From: Podospora pseudocomata
Lineage: Eukaryota; Ascomycota; Sordariomycetes; Sordariales; Podosporaceae
Length of the DNA: 64,000 nucleotides
Direction: 5' to 3'
NCBI RefSeq assembly: GCF_035222375.1
Contig: NW_026946364.1
Location: forward strand, 62,001 to 126,000
Shown here: piece by piece, positions 10,847 through 20,529 of the stretch
Layout: every line of letters starts with the position of its first letter
Numbering within the stretch: position 1 is the stretch's first letter
The notes under the pieces: model-generated
Seen by the model: only the letters and a program-made list of their open reading frames with translations
Databases searched by the model: none
What the model was told of the DNA's origin: nothing
Made by a program: the position numbers and the translations under genes

Positions 10847-12631
10847 CTACCCAGATTTGGGCTGTGCTCGGGCCTTTTCGGTTTGTGTAGTTGCCGCCGG
10901 CATCTTGGCTGATGCTTTGCTTGATCCCCAGAACAGACCATCAACATCCAACCCCACCACCTTGAGAGCTCCGCAGGCAATGTACACCACCAGCCCAACA
11001 ACAGCGATGAGATCCAGAATGTGCACCAGCCACCACAGGTGCTGCGTCCCCAGCGGGCAGGTGTCGTAATCGGCCTTCCACTGCCAGCTCTCCTCGTCGA
11101 ACCAGATGCTCAACAAGCCTGCGTTTCCGCCAAAGTCTCCCATCATGCTCCTGACGGTGATCTCTCTGACGCCCGGGACACCCTCCGCTTCTTTGCCAGC
11201 CGTCTTTTCCCTCACCGCTTGCCTCCACCGCTTCACTTGCCACTCCACCTCTCCACCCTCGGCCGTCTGGTTCACATAATGATACGTGTCACATCCAGCA
11301 TGGTCGTGACCGTTGAGAATAATGCCTCTTCTCCCCTTGCCGCCGCCTGGGGCACTGGAAGAAGCCGACATGCCCAAGATTCCTTCCAGAAAGCCTTTTG
11401 ACGCGGCAACACTGAGCTGGTTTTGCTCCTTCAGAGTCCCGTCGTGCGAGTGGAATTCGAAAAAGGGCTGGTCGACGCAGACACCGGTTGGTTTGTACAG
11501 CGGGATGTGGGTCAAAATCACGGTATAGTGCCCCTCAAACTCGACTGCGGCCGCGGTGTTGATGACATTGTTGATAAAGGTATAAGTATCGTCTTGCAGT
11601 TGGGTCGAGAGCGCCGGAGTGTCGAGGTTCATGTCGTTGAGCACCACCAATCTCAGCTCGGGGATCAGCCTGGTGGACTCGGTATTGGTGTCGGGATCAT
11701 ATAGAGTCTTGCTGTCGAAACCTTCGGGCAGGGGCAGCTCAAACCGCAGCTCGTAGTTGATCTTTCCAAACGCCTTCTCGAAGCGCGCCGTCAGATTCGT
11801 GGTGATGTCTCCCGCATAGCCAATGTCGTGGTTGCCCGCCACGTTGATGATGCGCCTGGCCCAGGTGGTGTCATTGTCAAAGCGGGAGAGGTACCCGGAC
11901 AGATCGTACTCCTCGGCCGGATACGCCTGCAGAGAATTGGGCACCTTTTCTGCGCCGCGAAAGACACGGTTCCAGTATCGGTTCGCGCGCTTGGTGAACT
12001 CAGCCTCGTTAAGCCACTGGCTACCGACAAGATCGCCCAATACCGTTACGTGTGTGGGGCGAGTCCACCAGTGGACAGACCGATAGATGTGGGCAAGGTA
12101 AAAATCGTTGCCGAACAGGTCGATGATCTTGCGGACCGACTCGAAAAAGTTGAAGGTGTCCTCTAGCAGAATATCGACAACATCGTGGAGGGCTTGCTTG
12201 ATGCCGAGTCGCGACAGCTTAAAGTTGCGAACGAGAGATTTCGCATGGGGGAAAACGCCGAGGTATTCAATCGGAATCGAGGTAGAACCCTCCAACTGCG
12301 GATCGCCGAGGGTCAGGAGACGGAAAGGGGCTTTTTTCGAGGGGAGCGCTGGGGCGGGAGGTTCCTCGATGCTCGAGTTGATCGCTGTCGCTGTCGCTGT
12401 CGCTGTCGCCGTCGCATTGGCGAAAAAAGCGGGAACCCAGTGGGCTTTGGCCGTTTCGAGGAAAGGCGACCGTGTTTCCGACAACGAAGAGGGCGGCAGC
12501 GGAAATGCGCAGGTGCCAAAAATTGGGTACAGGTAGAGATAAATCGTCAGGGCGATGGAGACGGGAATGAGGACGCGCAAGACATGGCGAAGAATCGCCG
12601 TCGGCTTTGGGAAGCTGCAGAATCGCGTCAT
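10847..12631 (-). CDS. TED1: Ted1/Cdc1/PGAP5-like ER metallophosphoesterase
   Basis: Intronless, 594 residues. The frame is open 51 codons further upstream to an ATG at 12784. I place the start at 12631 because it directly precedes a strong signal-anchor helix (residues about 12-38). The calcineurin-like metal-binding motifs occur in order: LGDPQ, VLGDLVG, VAGNHD, LTHIPLY and NGHDHAGCD, followed by a C-terminal transmembrane helix (HLWWLVHILDLIAVVGLVVYI). This is the architecture of yeast Ted1/Cdc1 and mammalian PGAP5, which remove ethanolamine phosphate from GPI anchors in the ER so that GPI proteins can be exported. A run of Ala-Thr dipeptides around residues 72-83 is encoded by a hexanucleotide repeat and lies in the variable linker between anchor and catalytic domain. 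Which of the two fungal paralogues (Ted1 or Cdc1) it is cannot be settled here. Confidence 0.87.
   Translation of the reverse strand: MTRFCSFPKPTAILRHVLRVLIPVSIALTIYLYLYPIFGTCAFPLPPSSLSETRSPFLETAKAHWVPAFFANATATATATATAINSSIEEPPAPALPSKKAPFRLLTLGDPQLEGSTSIPIEYLGVFPHAKSLVRNFKLSRLGIKQALHDVVDILLEDTFNFFESVRKIIDLFGNDFYLAHIYRSVHWWTRPTHVTVLGDLVGSQWLNEAEFTKRANRYWNRVFRGAEKVPNSLQAYPAEEYDLSGYLSRFDNDTTWARRIINVAGNHDIGYAGDITTNLTARFEKAFGKINYELRFELPLPEGFDSKTLYDPDTNTESTRLIPELRLVVLNDMNLDTPALSTQLQDDTYTFINNVINTAAAVEFEGHYTVILTHIPLYKPTGVCVDQPFFEFHSHDGTLKEQNQLSVAASKGFLEGILGMSASSSAPGGGKGRRGIILNGHDHAGCDTYHYVNQTAEGGEVEWQVKRWRQAVREKTAGKEAEGVPGVREITVRSMMGDFGGNAGLLSIWFDEESWQWKADYDTCPLGTQHLWWLVHILDLIAVVGLVVYIACGALKVVGLDVDGLFWGSSKASAKMPAATTQTEKARAQPKSG
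12383..12415. repeat. Coding hexanucleotide microsatellite (CGCTGT)n
   Basis: Four exact CGCTGT units at 12383-12406 are followed by a CGCCGT variant. On the minus strand they encode alternating Ala-Thr in the Ted1-like protein. Copy change by one unit adds or removes two residues without shifting frame. Confidence 0.9.
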
Positions 12632-13243
12632 GACATTTTCTTTTTGAAGATTACAAATTACAAGAAAATCAGAAGGGAGCGAAGAGAAGGAAAAAGGAAT
12701 GAGGAAAATAAAAATCCGTTGTTGGCGTCGTCGAGGTTGATCAATGGAAACGTCCCAGAAAAAGTTGGACCCCGAAAGTGGCACTTGTCAGCGAGCGCGT
12801 GCCACTGCAACGTCAAAGTCGAGTCGCGGCACGGCATGTCAGCGGCACATCAGACGCGGCGGCGGTTGGTTGGTTCAAGGCGAGGGTTAGGGTCCACTTG
12901 AAAATAGGAGGCCCCTTTTCATTTCATTGGACATCAGCAAAGTAGTGAATGACTGTTTTATTCTTCTACCCTCGAGTTAAGAAGTTCTTGCCAGAGTGGC
13001 CCAACTCGACAGTACAAGAATATCACAAAAACACAAAACAAATGCAATGCAAAATGACAGAAAACAAGGAAATAATGAGATAACTAAACGAGTGGCCGCC
13101 CAGATATCCAAGCTGCTGTTAGCACAGAAAAAGAGCAATGCAAAAAAGACCAAGGCTCAAACGTCCATCACTGATCTAATCCAATCCCAGTCATTCATCC
13201 TCATAAATGCTTTTGTTGATTTTGTTGAACATTGTCGGCAAGC
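12632..13243. other. Intergenic: Ted1-like promoter and 3' flank of the Q/N-rich gene
   Basis: No gene seen. The 5' leader of the Ted1-like gene is purine-rich on the plus strand (12650-12720). A lone GGGTTAGGG occurs near 12882, too short to be called telomeric. The 12960-13240 part is A-rich and likely 3' untranslated. Confidence 0.4.
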
Positions 13244-14879
13244 CTAGGCCTGGATCTTGTTACCCTGGAGCTGACCTTGGTTCTGGCCGGAGTTGTTGGA
13301 ATCAAAGCGCTGCTGCTGCTGGCCCTGCTGTCCCTGATTCTGGCCGGAGTTGTTGGAATCAAAGCGCTGCTGCTGCTGGCCCTGCTGTCCCTGATTCTGG
13401 CCGGAGTTGTTGGAATCAAAGCGCTGCTGCTGTTGCCCCTGCTGTCCCTGCTGCCCTTGGAGGGAGCCTGACATCTTGTCGGCGTCGTTGTTGAAGCAGT
13501 CGCGGAGCCTGTTTCTTGGTCAGTTCTCTTGTTCTCACGCCGGGAGAGGCATGAACTCACATGTTGATGTCACCCTGCTGGCCAGCGACGTAGAGGCACT
13601 TCTTGAGCTCGTCCTGGATTTGTCCCCATTGCTGTCCCTGATCCGAAGAGCCAAGAACCTTCTCAGCCTTTGCGTCCTGCCCATTGGTCATGCCAGAGTT
13701 GGTGTTTTGATGCTCGGCACGGCCAGAAAGATGGCCCTGGTTGTTGTTCTCGCCCTTGTTGAGGAGCTGAGAGGACGAGATACCCTTCTCAAGCTTCTGC
13801 TGCATCGGGGTATCCTCCTGATTGTAAGCCTTCATCTGGGCGGGCTGGACAAACTTGGTGGACTCGCTGTCGCCCTCATTGTTGGTGTTGGCGCTGGAGC
13901 CCTTGGAGGAAGACTGTCCCTGACCGCGGGGCTGGACCTTCTCGTGCTGGGAAATGACAATCGTGGGGACATCCTGCTCCTTCATGGCTGGGTTCTGGTG
14001 TTCACCACCCTTGATAGCGGACTGGAGCTGCCCGTTGGTCGACTGTTGGCCTTGGTTGCCATTATCCAGATTGATTCTCTGGTTTTGACCCTGTGTGAGG
14101 CCCTCGTCCTTGTTGACGTTGTTGCCGAGTGGCTGCTCAAGCTGGCCGTTTCTCAGGCGCTGTCTCTCTTGTTCGAGACTGTTCTGGGGGTAGGCGTTGG
14201 ACTCGAAACGGCCACCGTTGCCGAGGGCACCAGAGCCCATGGGGCCCTGCTGCTGCTGGCCTTGAACCTCGGAGCGGCGGACTTGGGTCTTGCCCTTGCC
14301 CTCTTGCTGGCGCTCGAGGTTCTGCTGCTGCTGGGGACCAAAGAGAAGCTCCCGGATCTTGTCGAGGGTGGTCATGAGCTGCCCATTCTCTTGAGCTTGC
14401 TGTTGCTGCTGCTGCTGCTGGCCGTTGTTGTTCTTGTGAAGCCCGGAGTTGACCTCGGAGCGGGGCTGGTACTGCTGCTCCTTGGTGAAGGGGATATTGG
14501 AGCCGCCAGACGTAGTCGAAAGCTGGAGGCTCTCGTGATTGAGCTCCTTCTTGCCAAGGTAGTCGCCGGACTTGTCGTAGAGACCGTTGTTGCCGGTGTT
14601 GCTGCCGCCCATCTGGTTTCCGGAGTCGGCGCCGTGGCCAGCGGCGAACATTAGGTCGTGGGAGCGAGTAGACAGACCGCCATTGCCGTTCTGGCGGGTC
14701 TTGTCAAAGCGGCCTTGCTGACCCTGTTGACCTTGCTGAGCGCCCTGGTCGTTGCCGCTCGAGATGCGGGTGTTTCCACCGTTGTGGGGGCAGTTGCCGT
14801 TTCCGCAGCTGGAGGCGGGAAGGGCTGAGCCTGTTGCCGCAATGGCGATGGTGGTGAGAACGGTGCGAGAAATATGCAT
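13244..14879 (-). CDS. Secreted Q/N-rich low-complexity protein with C-terminal tandem repeats
   Basis: Two exons: 14879-13561 and 13508-13244, giving 527 residues. The 52-nt intron has a GTGAGT donor. The start ATG opens a signal peptide ending near ALPASS. The mature chain is dominated by Gln, Asn, Gly and Ser, including a poly-Gln run, and has a prion-like composition. Only four Cys are seen: two near the N-terminus (SCGNGNCPH) and two flanking the splice junction (KKCLYVAGQQGDIN, then LRDCFNNDADKM). The segment around that last pair looks helical and ordered and may be the only conserved part. The C-terminus carries three copies of a 19-residue unit containing RFDSNNSGQNQGQQGQQQQ. I do not recognise a family. 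A cell-wall or extracellular matrix role is a guess from the signal peptide and composition. Confidence 0.75.
13281..13451. repeat. Three tandem 57-bp coding repeats
   Basis: Units lie at 13281-13337, 13338-13394 and 13395-13451. The first two are identical at nucleotide level, and the third differs only near its upper end. Each encodes 19 residues of the Q/N-rich protein. Identity at synonymous sites points to recent duplication or gene conversion. Confidence 0.95.
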
Positions 14880-16183
14880 CTTGGCGACAAGAGAGGCTTC
14901 AACAAGGACAACTTTTTGGAGCCGACTGGAACTGAGTAGAGAAAGACTGTATGAATGCAGAGATGTATGCGTTGGATGATGAGATATTCCAAACGCCAAA
15001 CCGGGGGAGGAAGATGGAAATATATATCCTTTTCGGTCCTCAACATCCCAACCACGCCCGAGTTGAGGTCAACGAGAATTACCCTCTTGTTCTACAGCGT
15101 TGAGCAAACCAGCCCGGCCAGAACTCGCCTTGCTGTCTGCGCGAGCCAGAGTGATCGACCACGTCAAGAAAGACACCAAGCCAGCTCATGGCGACTGGGT
15201 AGCAAGAAACAGGCAAGCGCCCGGCTCGTCACCCATACAAACCACGTCGTGACCCGGCCGCTATCGACCACCCACCACCTCTGTCACCTCAATCTCGGTG
15301 GGGGGAGAGAAAGTCGTGGTCGTCACCGGTTGCAATGGTCCCCCTGGCCTAGGTCATTGCGCTTCTAGACCGGCAGGACGATGGTTCCTGTTGCCCAGGT
15401 CTGTCAGCTCTCGTGAGGACTGTCCAGTGGCTAACTTGAACGTAACACCCGCCTCCTTGCCCACGTTGACCGTACCTTTCTGACAACTCCTTTCCACCAA
15501 GGCTTTGACAGGCGAAGGAAAGAAAAAAAAAGATATCATCCCGGACCATCACCAAAGTTGAGTATGCCAAACATGTCGTGAAACCGGTCTGTGTTGTTCC
15601 ACCACCCCAACATCAGCGTGCAACATCAGGCACCCCATTTGGGCGGTTTGGCACTGCTTGTACTCATCCGAGATCTGCCAGGTCACTGAATGAGGTTGCT
15701 CAACCAGTACGAAATGCCTGTCAGGGACCCTTGCATGTCACCATCGCCCCCTCTTCCACCTCACGTAGCAAAACGTTGTGTCGTGCCATGGTCGGCCATC
15801 AGTCGGAGCCTCTTGCCACATATTCCCCTTGCCGTCCAAGCCAGAGGGCAAAAAGTCTTGTTCCACCTCAAACGTCTTGTCATGCCGATATAGGGAAAGA
15901 AAAAAAGTGAAGTGACAAATTATACGCATACATTTTTCCCATGATCGCCTGTAATCGTACATACAAATCAACCTGGTCGCTTTTTTCGCCGCCCTGCTGC
16001 ATTACCATGACCCCTATGTGCCGCTGTCCCAACGTAGCCGTGGCTTACATGCTGCTGCTGCTGCTGCTCCGGCCACCCTGTCCGAGACAGAAAGAGAGAG
16101 GTCATTCTCCCAATCTTCTCGAGCATCAGAGAGGAAAGAAAAAGAGTGGTTGGACTATTGTTACATGGTGGGGGTGTTCAGGT
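14880..16183. other. Intergenic: promoter of the Q/N-rich gene and 3' flank of TIM50
   Basis: No gene seen. Apart from the TATA-like element, the stretch holds a poly-A run near 15522-15532 and a CTG triplet repeat at about 16050-16067, the latter probably in the TIM50 3' untranslated region. Confidence 0.4.
15019..15027 (-). promoter_or_regulatory. Likely TATA element of the Q/N-rich protein gene
   Basis: The minus strand reads GGATATATATTT about 140 bp upstream of the ATG at 14879, a plausible distance for a fungal TATA box. This rests on motif and position only. Confidence 0.4.
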
Positions 16184-17920
16184 CTACGCCGTCTTGGGCC
16201 CCGAAGTGCTATCTGTTGAGGATGAGGCTGATGTCTCCTCATCCTTGACGAACCAGCTGAACATGGACGACTTCATACTCTTCATGGCTTCCTTCTGCAT
16301 CTTCTCCTGGAGCTCTTGCTCTTCCTTCAGCCACTTCTCGCCATTCTTGCGGATCTCTTCCTCCAGCGCCAAGTAGTTACGCATGCCTCTCTCACGCGCG
16401 ATGTCCTGCAGCATCTTGCCCTTGGCAAACGCCTCGGTGGGGTTCTCCTCACCCTCCGTCACCATCAAGCTCATGTTGCTTGGCTTGAGGCCGAGATGGC
16501 TGCTCAGCCAGCCGATGCCGCCGCCCGAGGCCTTAACCTTGTTGGCACCCAGCCTGCGCTGATGCTCGGCGCGGGCGAGGGCCTCACGGCGGGCAAACTC
16601 GACTGGAATGTTCTTGCCCTCGAACGACTTGAGGACTTTGCGGACGTCATCGTACTGCATGGTGTGAATAAACTCCAAAAAGGGGACGAGATCGACCAGG
16701 TCCTTGTCCTTGGGGTTGCCCTTCCACTTGGGGAGGATGATGGCGTTCTCGGGCTGGGCACGGACGTGCTTGGCTTCGGTGTCGATGATGATCACCTTGG
16801 ACAGATCACGGTTGAGGTACGACAAATCCTGGAGACACGTGTGTAAGTCTAACGGCGTCCATGTCAGATAGGGGAGGGCTGGCAGTCACACCTTGATGAT
16901 CTCGCCATCCTTGTACTTTGTGGCTTCACGGAAGAGGGGCCACATAATGAAACGGTAGGGATCCAGTTTGCGCACCAGCGGCTCGCCGGTGCCCCAGGGG
17001 ACGGTGGTGAAGAGGACGATTTCGTAGTACTGCGAGAGGTAGTGCAAAAAGTAGTCCACGCCCGGCCGCTTTGCCACACGCCATCCATGCTCGCGACTCC
17101 ATTCGCTGTGAATCAGCATATCCTCCAGACTGATGCACAAGGTGTAGGGACGCTCAAAGGACGGGTCAGGGTCGGGGAGCAGCTTCTCAAATGACGGCTC
17201 CTGATAGTACGTGACAGTCTCTGTCATGCGTGACACGGCGCGCTTCCACCAGAGCCCCAGACTCCAGCCGTTGCCAACACTGGGGTTTTTGGCGAGCTCC
17301 TCCTCGCTCCATTCCCTGCCCAGATACACGGTGCCTCCGACAGCACCCAAGCCAGCAGAGGCGAGTGCGAAATAGGTCCACCACTTCCGCTTGCGCTCCG
17401 ACGACGAGACATAGGCAGAAGCGGGAAGTTCACCCTTTGGCCTCTTTCTCCCGCCGCTGCCACCCCCATCACCACCGCTCCCAGCACCCCCCGCTTCGGC
17501 CTCCGAAGCCGCCTCGTCTCCGATGGTGGACTTGTCTGTAGCACCGGCCCGTTCGTATTCCAAAGTCGAAGGGATACCCTGTGTCAGGTCTGGAAGCTTG
17601 GACAGATCGGGTATCGGTTCTTCGGGCTCCTGTTCCTGGAGTGTGGTTGACTTGGCCTCTGTCTCGGCGGCCGACGACGGTGGTGGCGGTGGTGGCGGTG
17701 GTGATGGCGGGGCATCTGGTTGCTTTGGTTGCTGCTGCTGTTCGGCAGCGGCCTTTTGTGACGGTGATTGTTTTGGAGCATTAAACCTCGACTTGTTGTC
17801 CTTGGCCATTCCTCGGGCCCATACGGCCGGCAATGTCTGGCGGGGGAGGGCCGACGACGCCGCAAAAGCCGCAGCTCTCGCACCCGCAACCGGGCGCGCA
17901 GCAGCTCGTGCCAGCATCAT
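16184..17920 (-). CDS. TIM50: Mitochondrial import inner-membrane translocase subunit Tim50
   Basis: Two exons: 17920-16892 and 16828-16184, giving 557 residues. The 63-nt intron has a GTGTGA donor and CCAG acceptor. The N-terminus is an Arg/Ala-rich mitochondrial presequence (MLARAAARPVAGARAAAF). It is followed by a Pro/Gln-rich linker with a nine-proline run, one transmembrane helix at about residues 180-200, and an intermembrane-space domain of the FCP1/NIF fold (about 255-400). The phosphatase Asp motif is degenerate (LCISLEDMLIH), as in other Tim50 proteins, which bind presequences rather than hydrolyse phosphate. Tim50 receives precursors from TOM and hands them to the Tim23 channel. 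Length and domain order match fungal orthologues. The acidic, Gly-rich stretch near residues 130-160 is variable linker. Confidence 0.95.
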
Positions 17921-18953
17921 GACTTTTGTTGTCTGGATGTTGCTGCTTCAGTCTCCCGGGGGTCCTCCTCGGTCTCGGCTACGGTCGGCGATATCGTATG
18001 AAAGAATGGAAATGGAAGTAGCTGTATGTGAAGATGGGTTGCAAGTCGTCAAAGTGCTCCAACCTCAATGACAGCTGAACAACTGACCAGTCGAGGCCCA
18101 TACCTTGGTCCAAAGCTCTGACCAAAAAATCTCAAAACCTTCTTGCTGCACATCTGCCAAGCAGTCGTTGGAGTCAAAAAAGCCCACACAATCCCTGCCA
18201 CTGCCGGCCATCTGCCACCTGCCAGGCCAATCGCATGTTCTCCACTCGATCGCCGATAAGCCGATAAGCCCGCAGTGGTGGGTCCAGTCTTTCGTCATGG
18301 TGAACTGGCTGTCGGAGAGACCCGCTCTCACGTGCCCCACCCTTGTGATGCCCCGCATGCCATTGAGCATTGAACCATGGGATTCGGTTCAATCATCAAC
18401 TGCCTTTCTGCATCGATGCAGTCGTCGAACCTGTGCCTGAAGTACCTGCCCTCCCCTGTGAGATTGAACCTATCATTCATCCATTTCCCCTCATCTACCT
18501 GTTTGGTTTAAAAAGTCGCGGCTGTTTCCTCCTCCTGGTTCTCCGTTCTCCACCCCTGCGATTCCATGATTCGCACCTTCATCCCAGCCAAAGCATCAAT
18601 TCTTCTGTCACATCTGCCTGCCATGGCCGCCGCGGATGCATTCTAGAGGGTGGTCCACGAGTCGACTTTTTCCAGTGCTCACCATGGGACCACCCTCTGA
18701 GTTCTGCATTTGCGCCCGCCCAACAAGCACCCAGATTGTGCCTTTGCGATTAGCTGTTACAAACCAGAATTGACCGTAGGTTTCATCAGTCCGTCCCTCC
18801 AGCAAACATTTGCCACTATTAACTCGTAACTCGGCACTACACAGCCTTACTTTTGCCTTTTGCAAGCCAAGACTGAGCATTTACTCGGCTTCCAAACCTC
18901 CAAACCACGCCCATATCCTTCCTCATAGATACCACGGTATAGAGTAGCGCAGC
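17921..18953. other. Divergent intergenic region between TIM50 and the F-box-like gene
   Basis: This holds the 5' flanks of two head-to-head genes. No coding region with recognisable motifs was found in the kilobase between them, and no tRNA or repeat was seen. Confidence 0.4.
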
Positions 18954-19946
18954 ATGGCCCGCCGAACGACGGCAAAGGGCCCTCGTGCCCGCGCCATTGC
19001 CTCCTCCTCTCTCGCCTCGTCCTCCGCCCGCCCCACGCCGGTTCCTTCGAGCGACGCGACCCCGGTCAGCTCGACCTACCCATCTACTTATGCCTCCGAG
19101 GCAGAACACGACTTGGATGATGACATGTTGAAGAAGATGCACGGATTGACCATCTCCGATACGCCCGGCGATTCTATCACCGCGGCCGTGGTCAAGAAGG
19201 CCGAGCCAAAGAAGCCGTTCCGGTTTTTGGATCTGCCACCCGAGCTCCGGATCACCATTTATGGTTATTATTTTGCCGATGTCGACCGTGTTCTCGACCT
19301 TGATCCGGCAAATTACAAGCGCATCCACAAGAAGCTGGGCCTCATGCGCACATGCAAGACGATTTACTATGAGGCAACCCACATGTTTTACAGCAGCCGT
19401 ACTTTCCGGCTGTTCCCTACGCATCCGGGCCGCTACTTCAAGACGAAGAAGCCTCTCCTTGCGCGCCTCAAACCACGTCAGCGTAACTGCTTGACATCCC
19501 TAGAGTTGCGGCTCGGCCCCGGCTGGAGCAAACCTCCCCGCGGATGGGTGGTGAACCCAGCGCTCGGGCTTGCTGATTGCGTCAACGTGCGCAAACTGAC
19601 CGTTTTTGTCGAGTGCGATCCCAGTGATGGCATCTTCAACGGCTTCCGTCGTCACGATGGATATTACGAAGGCTTCAGCACCAGCCTTCTCAGCAGCGTT
19701 TTGGATGAGATGCCATTTATCGACTGCTTGACTTTTGACGCCTGGTCAAGCGTCAAGAAATCGGGCGCCATGATGCGTGCTCTGCTAGAACTTGCATATG
19801 CACGGGGCTTGTCAGTTCGCTGGGGTCCTGAAAGGGGTTGGGCCGACTTTGAAGACGAGGTGGAGGCTGTCCCCGAAGGCCATGTTGCTAATAATGCTAT
19901 GTTGAGCCAGGCTCCGCTTGGGATTGGGGTTGCGGTTGTGGCTTGA
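18954..19946 (+). CDS. F-box-like fungal protein of unknown function
   Basis: Intronless, 330 residues, starting at ATG in a GCAGCATGG context. The first 85 residues are Ser/Ala/Thr-rich and disordered. A degenerate F-box-like motif follows (FRFLDLPPELRITIYGYYF, about residues 89-107). Then comes the block typical of many filamentous-fungal paralogues, in which a conserved short helix with Cys (MRTCKTIYYEATHMFYSSRTFRL) precedes a leucine-patterned domain. Such proteins are often annotated as F-box family and may recruit substrates to SCF ubiquitin ligases, but for this subfamily neither Skp1 binding nor substrate is established. The C-terminal 30 residues are acidic, then hydrophobic. Confidence 0.75.
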   Translation: MARRTTAKGPRARAIASSSLASSSARPTPVPSSDATPVSSTYPSTYASEAEHDLDDDMLKKMHGLTISDTPGDSITAAVVKKAEPKKPFRFLDLPPELRITIYGYYFADVDRVLDLDPANYKRIHKKLGLMRTCKTIYYEATHMFYSSRTFRLFPTHPGRYFKTKKPLLARLKPRQRNCLTSLELRLGPGWSKPPRGWVVNPALGLADCVNVRKLTVFVECDPSDGIFNGFRRHDGYYEGFSTSLLSSVLDEMPFIDCLTFDAWSSVKKSGAMMRALLELAYARGLSVRWGPERGWADFEDEVEAVPEGHVANNAMLSQAPLGIGVAVVA

Positions 19947-20529
19947 GGCTTTTCTTTTCTTTGGTTTGTGGACAACGGCTGGGTAGCATGGGTATGGGCA
20001 ACGGTTGGGTACGGTCATCGTGATTATGAGCATATATGTTGTATTACGCATCTCATCACTTCACTCATTCCAACGGTGGATATTTTGCTGATTGTTGCCG
20101 CTATTGCTCTGTGTTGCAGCAAGTATTCCATCGAGGTCGTACTGATGAGTTTATGCTCACCTAACACCCTAGCATATCGAAAACCCACCGGCCTGCAGGT
20201 GTGCAAACAAAGGCGTTCGAGTTGTTGCCGTTATTACCGTTGGCGGCGAGTTAAACCCACAAGCCTCGACCGCGATTTGCTCAGGAACGAGCTGTGTTTG
20301 GCTGGCCCGCCCGAGAGTAACCGGAACTCCGCGGACTAGTTCATCTTTAAAGACCCCACCCATCATCATCACCATCTTCACCATCATCACCATCATCACC
20401 ATCATCACCATCATCACCATATCACCATCATCACCATCATCACCATCATCACTATCGTTACCATCATCACCATCACCATCATTGACAACTGCCCTGAGCC
20501 AAACGCACCAAACTATCGATACTGTCAAA
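19947..20529. other. Intergenic with CATCAC microsatellite, upstream of nitronate monooxygenase
   Basis: This contains the 3' flank of the F-box-like gene and the promoter and leader of the next gene. The only structure seen is the microsatellite listed separately, which ends 46 bp before the start codon. Confidence 0.5.
20360..20483. repeat. (CATCAC/CATCAT)n microsatellite in the 5' leader
   Basis: About 120 bp of CATCAC/CATCATCAC units with a few interruptions (ATCTTCACC, ATATCACC, ACTATCGTTACC). It lies immediately upstream of the nitronate monooxygenase ORF, within its likely 5' untranslated region. The plus strand of the repeat is devoid of G apart from one interruption. Confidence 0.95.

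Noticed and set aside
12878-12890. GGGTTAGGG telomere-like motif
   Set aside because: Only about one and a half units, internal to a gene-rich region, so consistent with chance.
13407-14654. Plus-strand open frame of 415 codons, Leu-rich, opposite the Q/N-rich gene
   Set aside because: Poly-Leu arises because CAG/CAA codons read as CTG/TTG on the other strand. There is no signal peptide or family block, and splice signals support the minus-strand gene.
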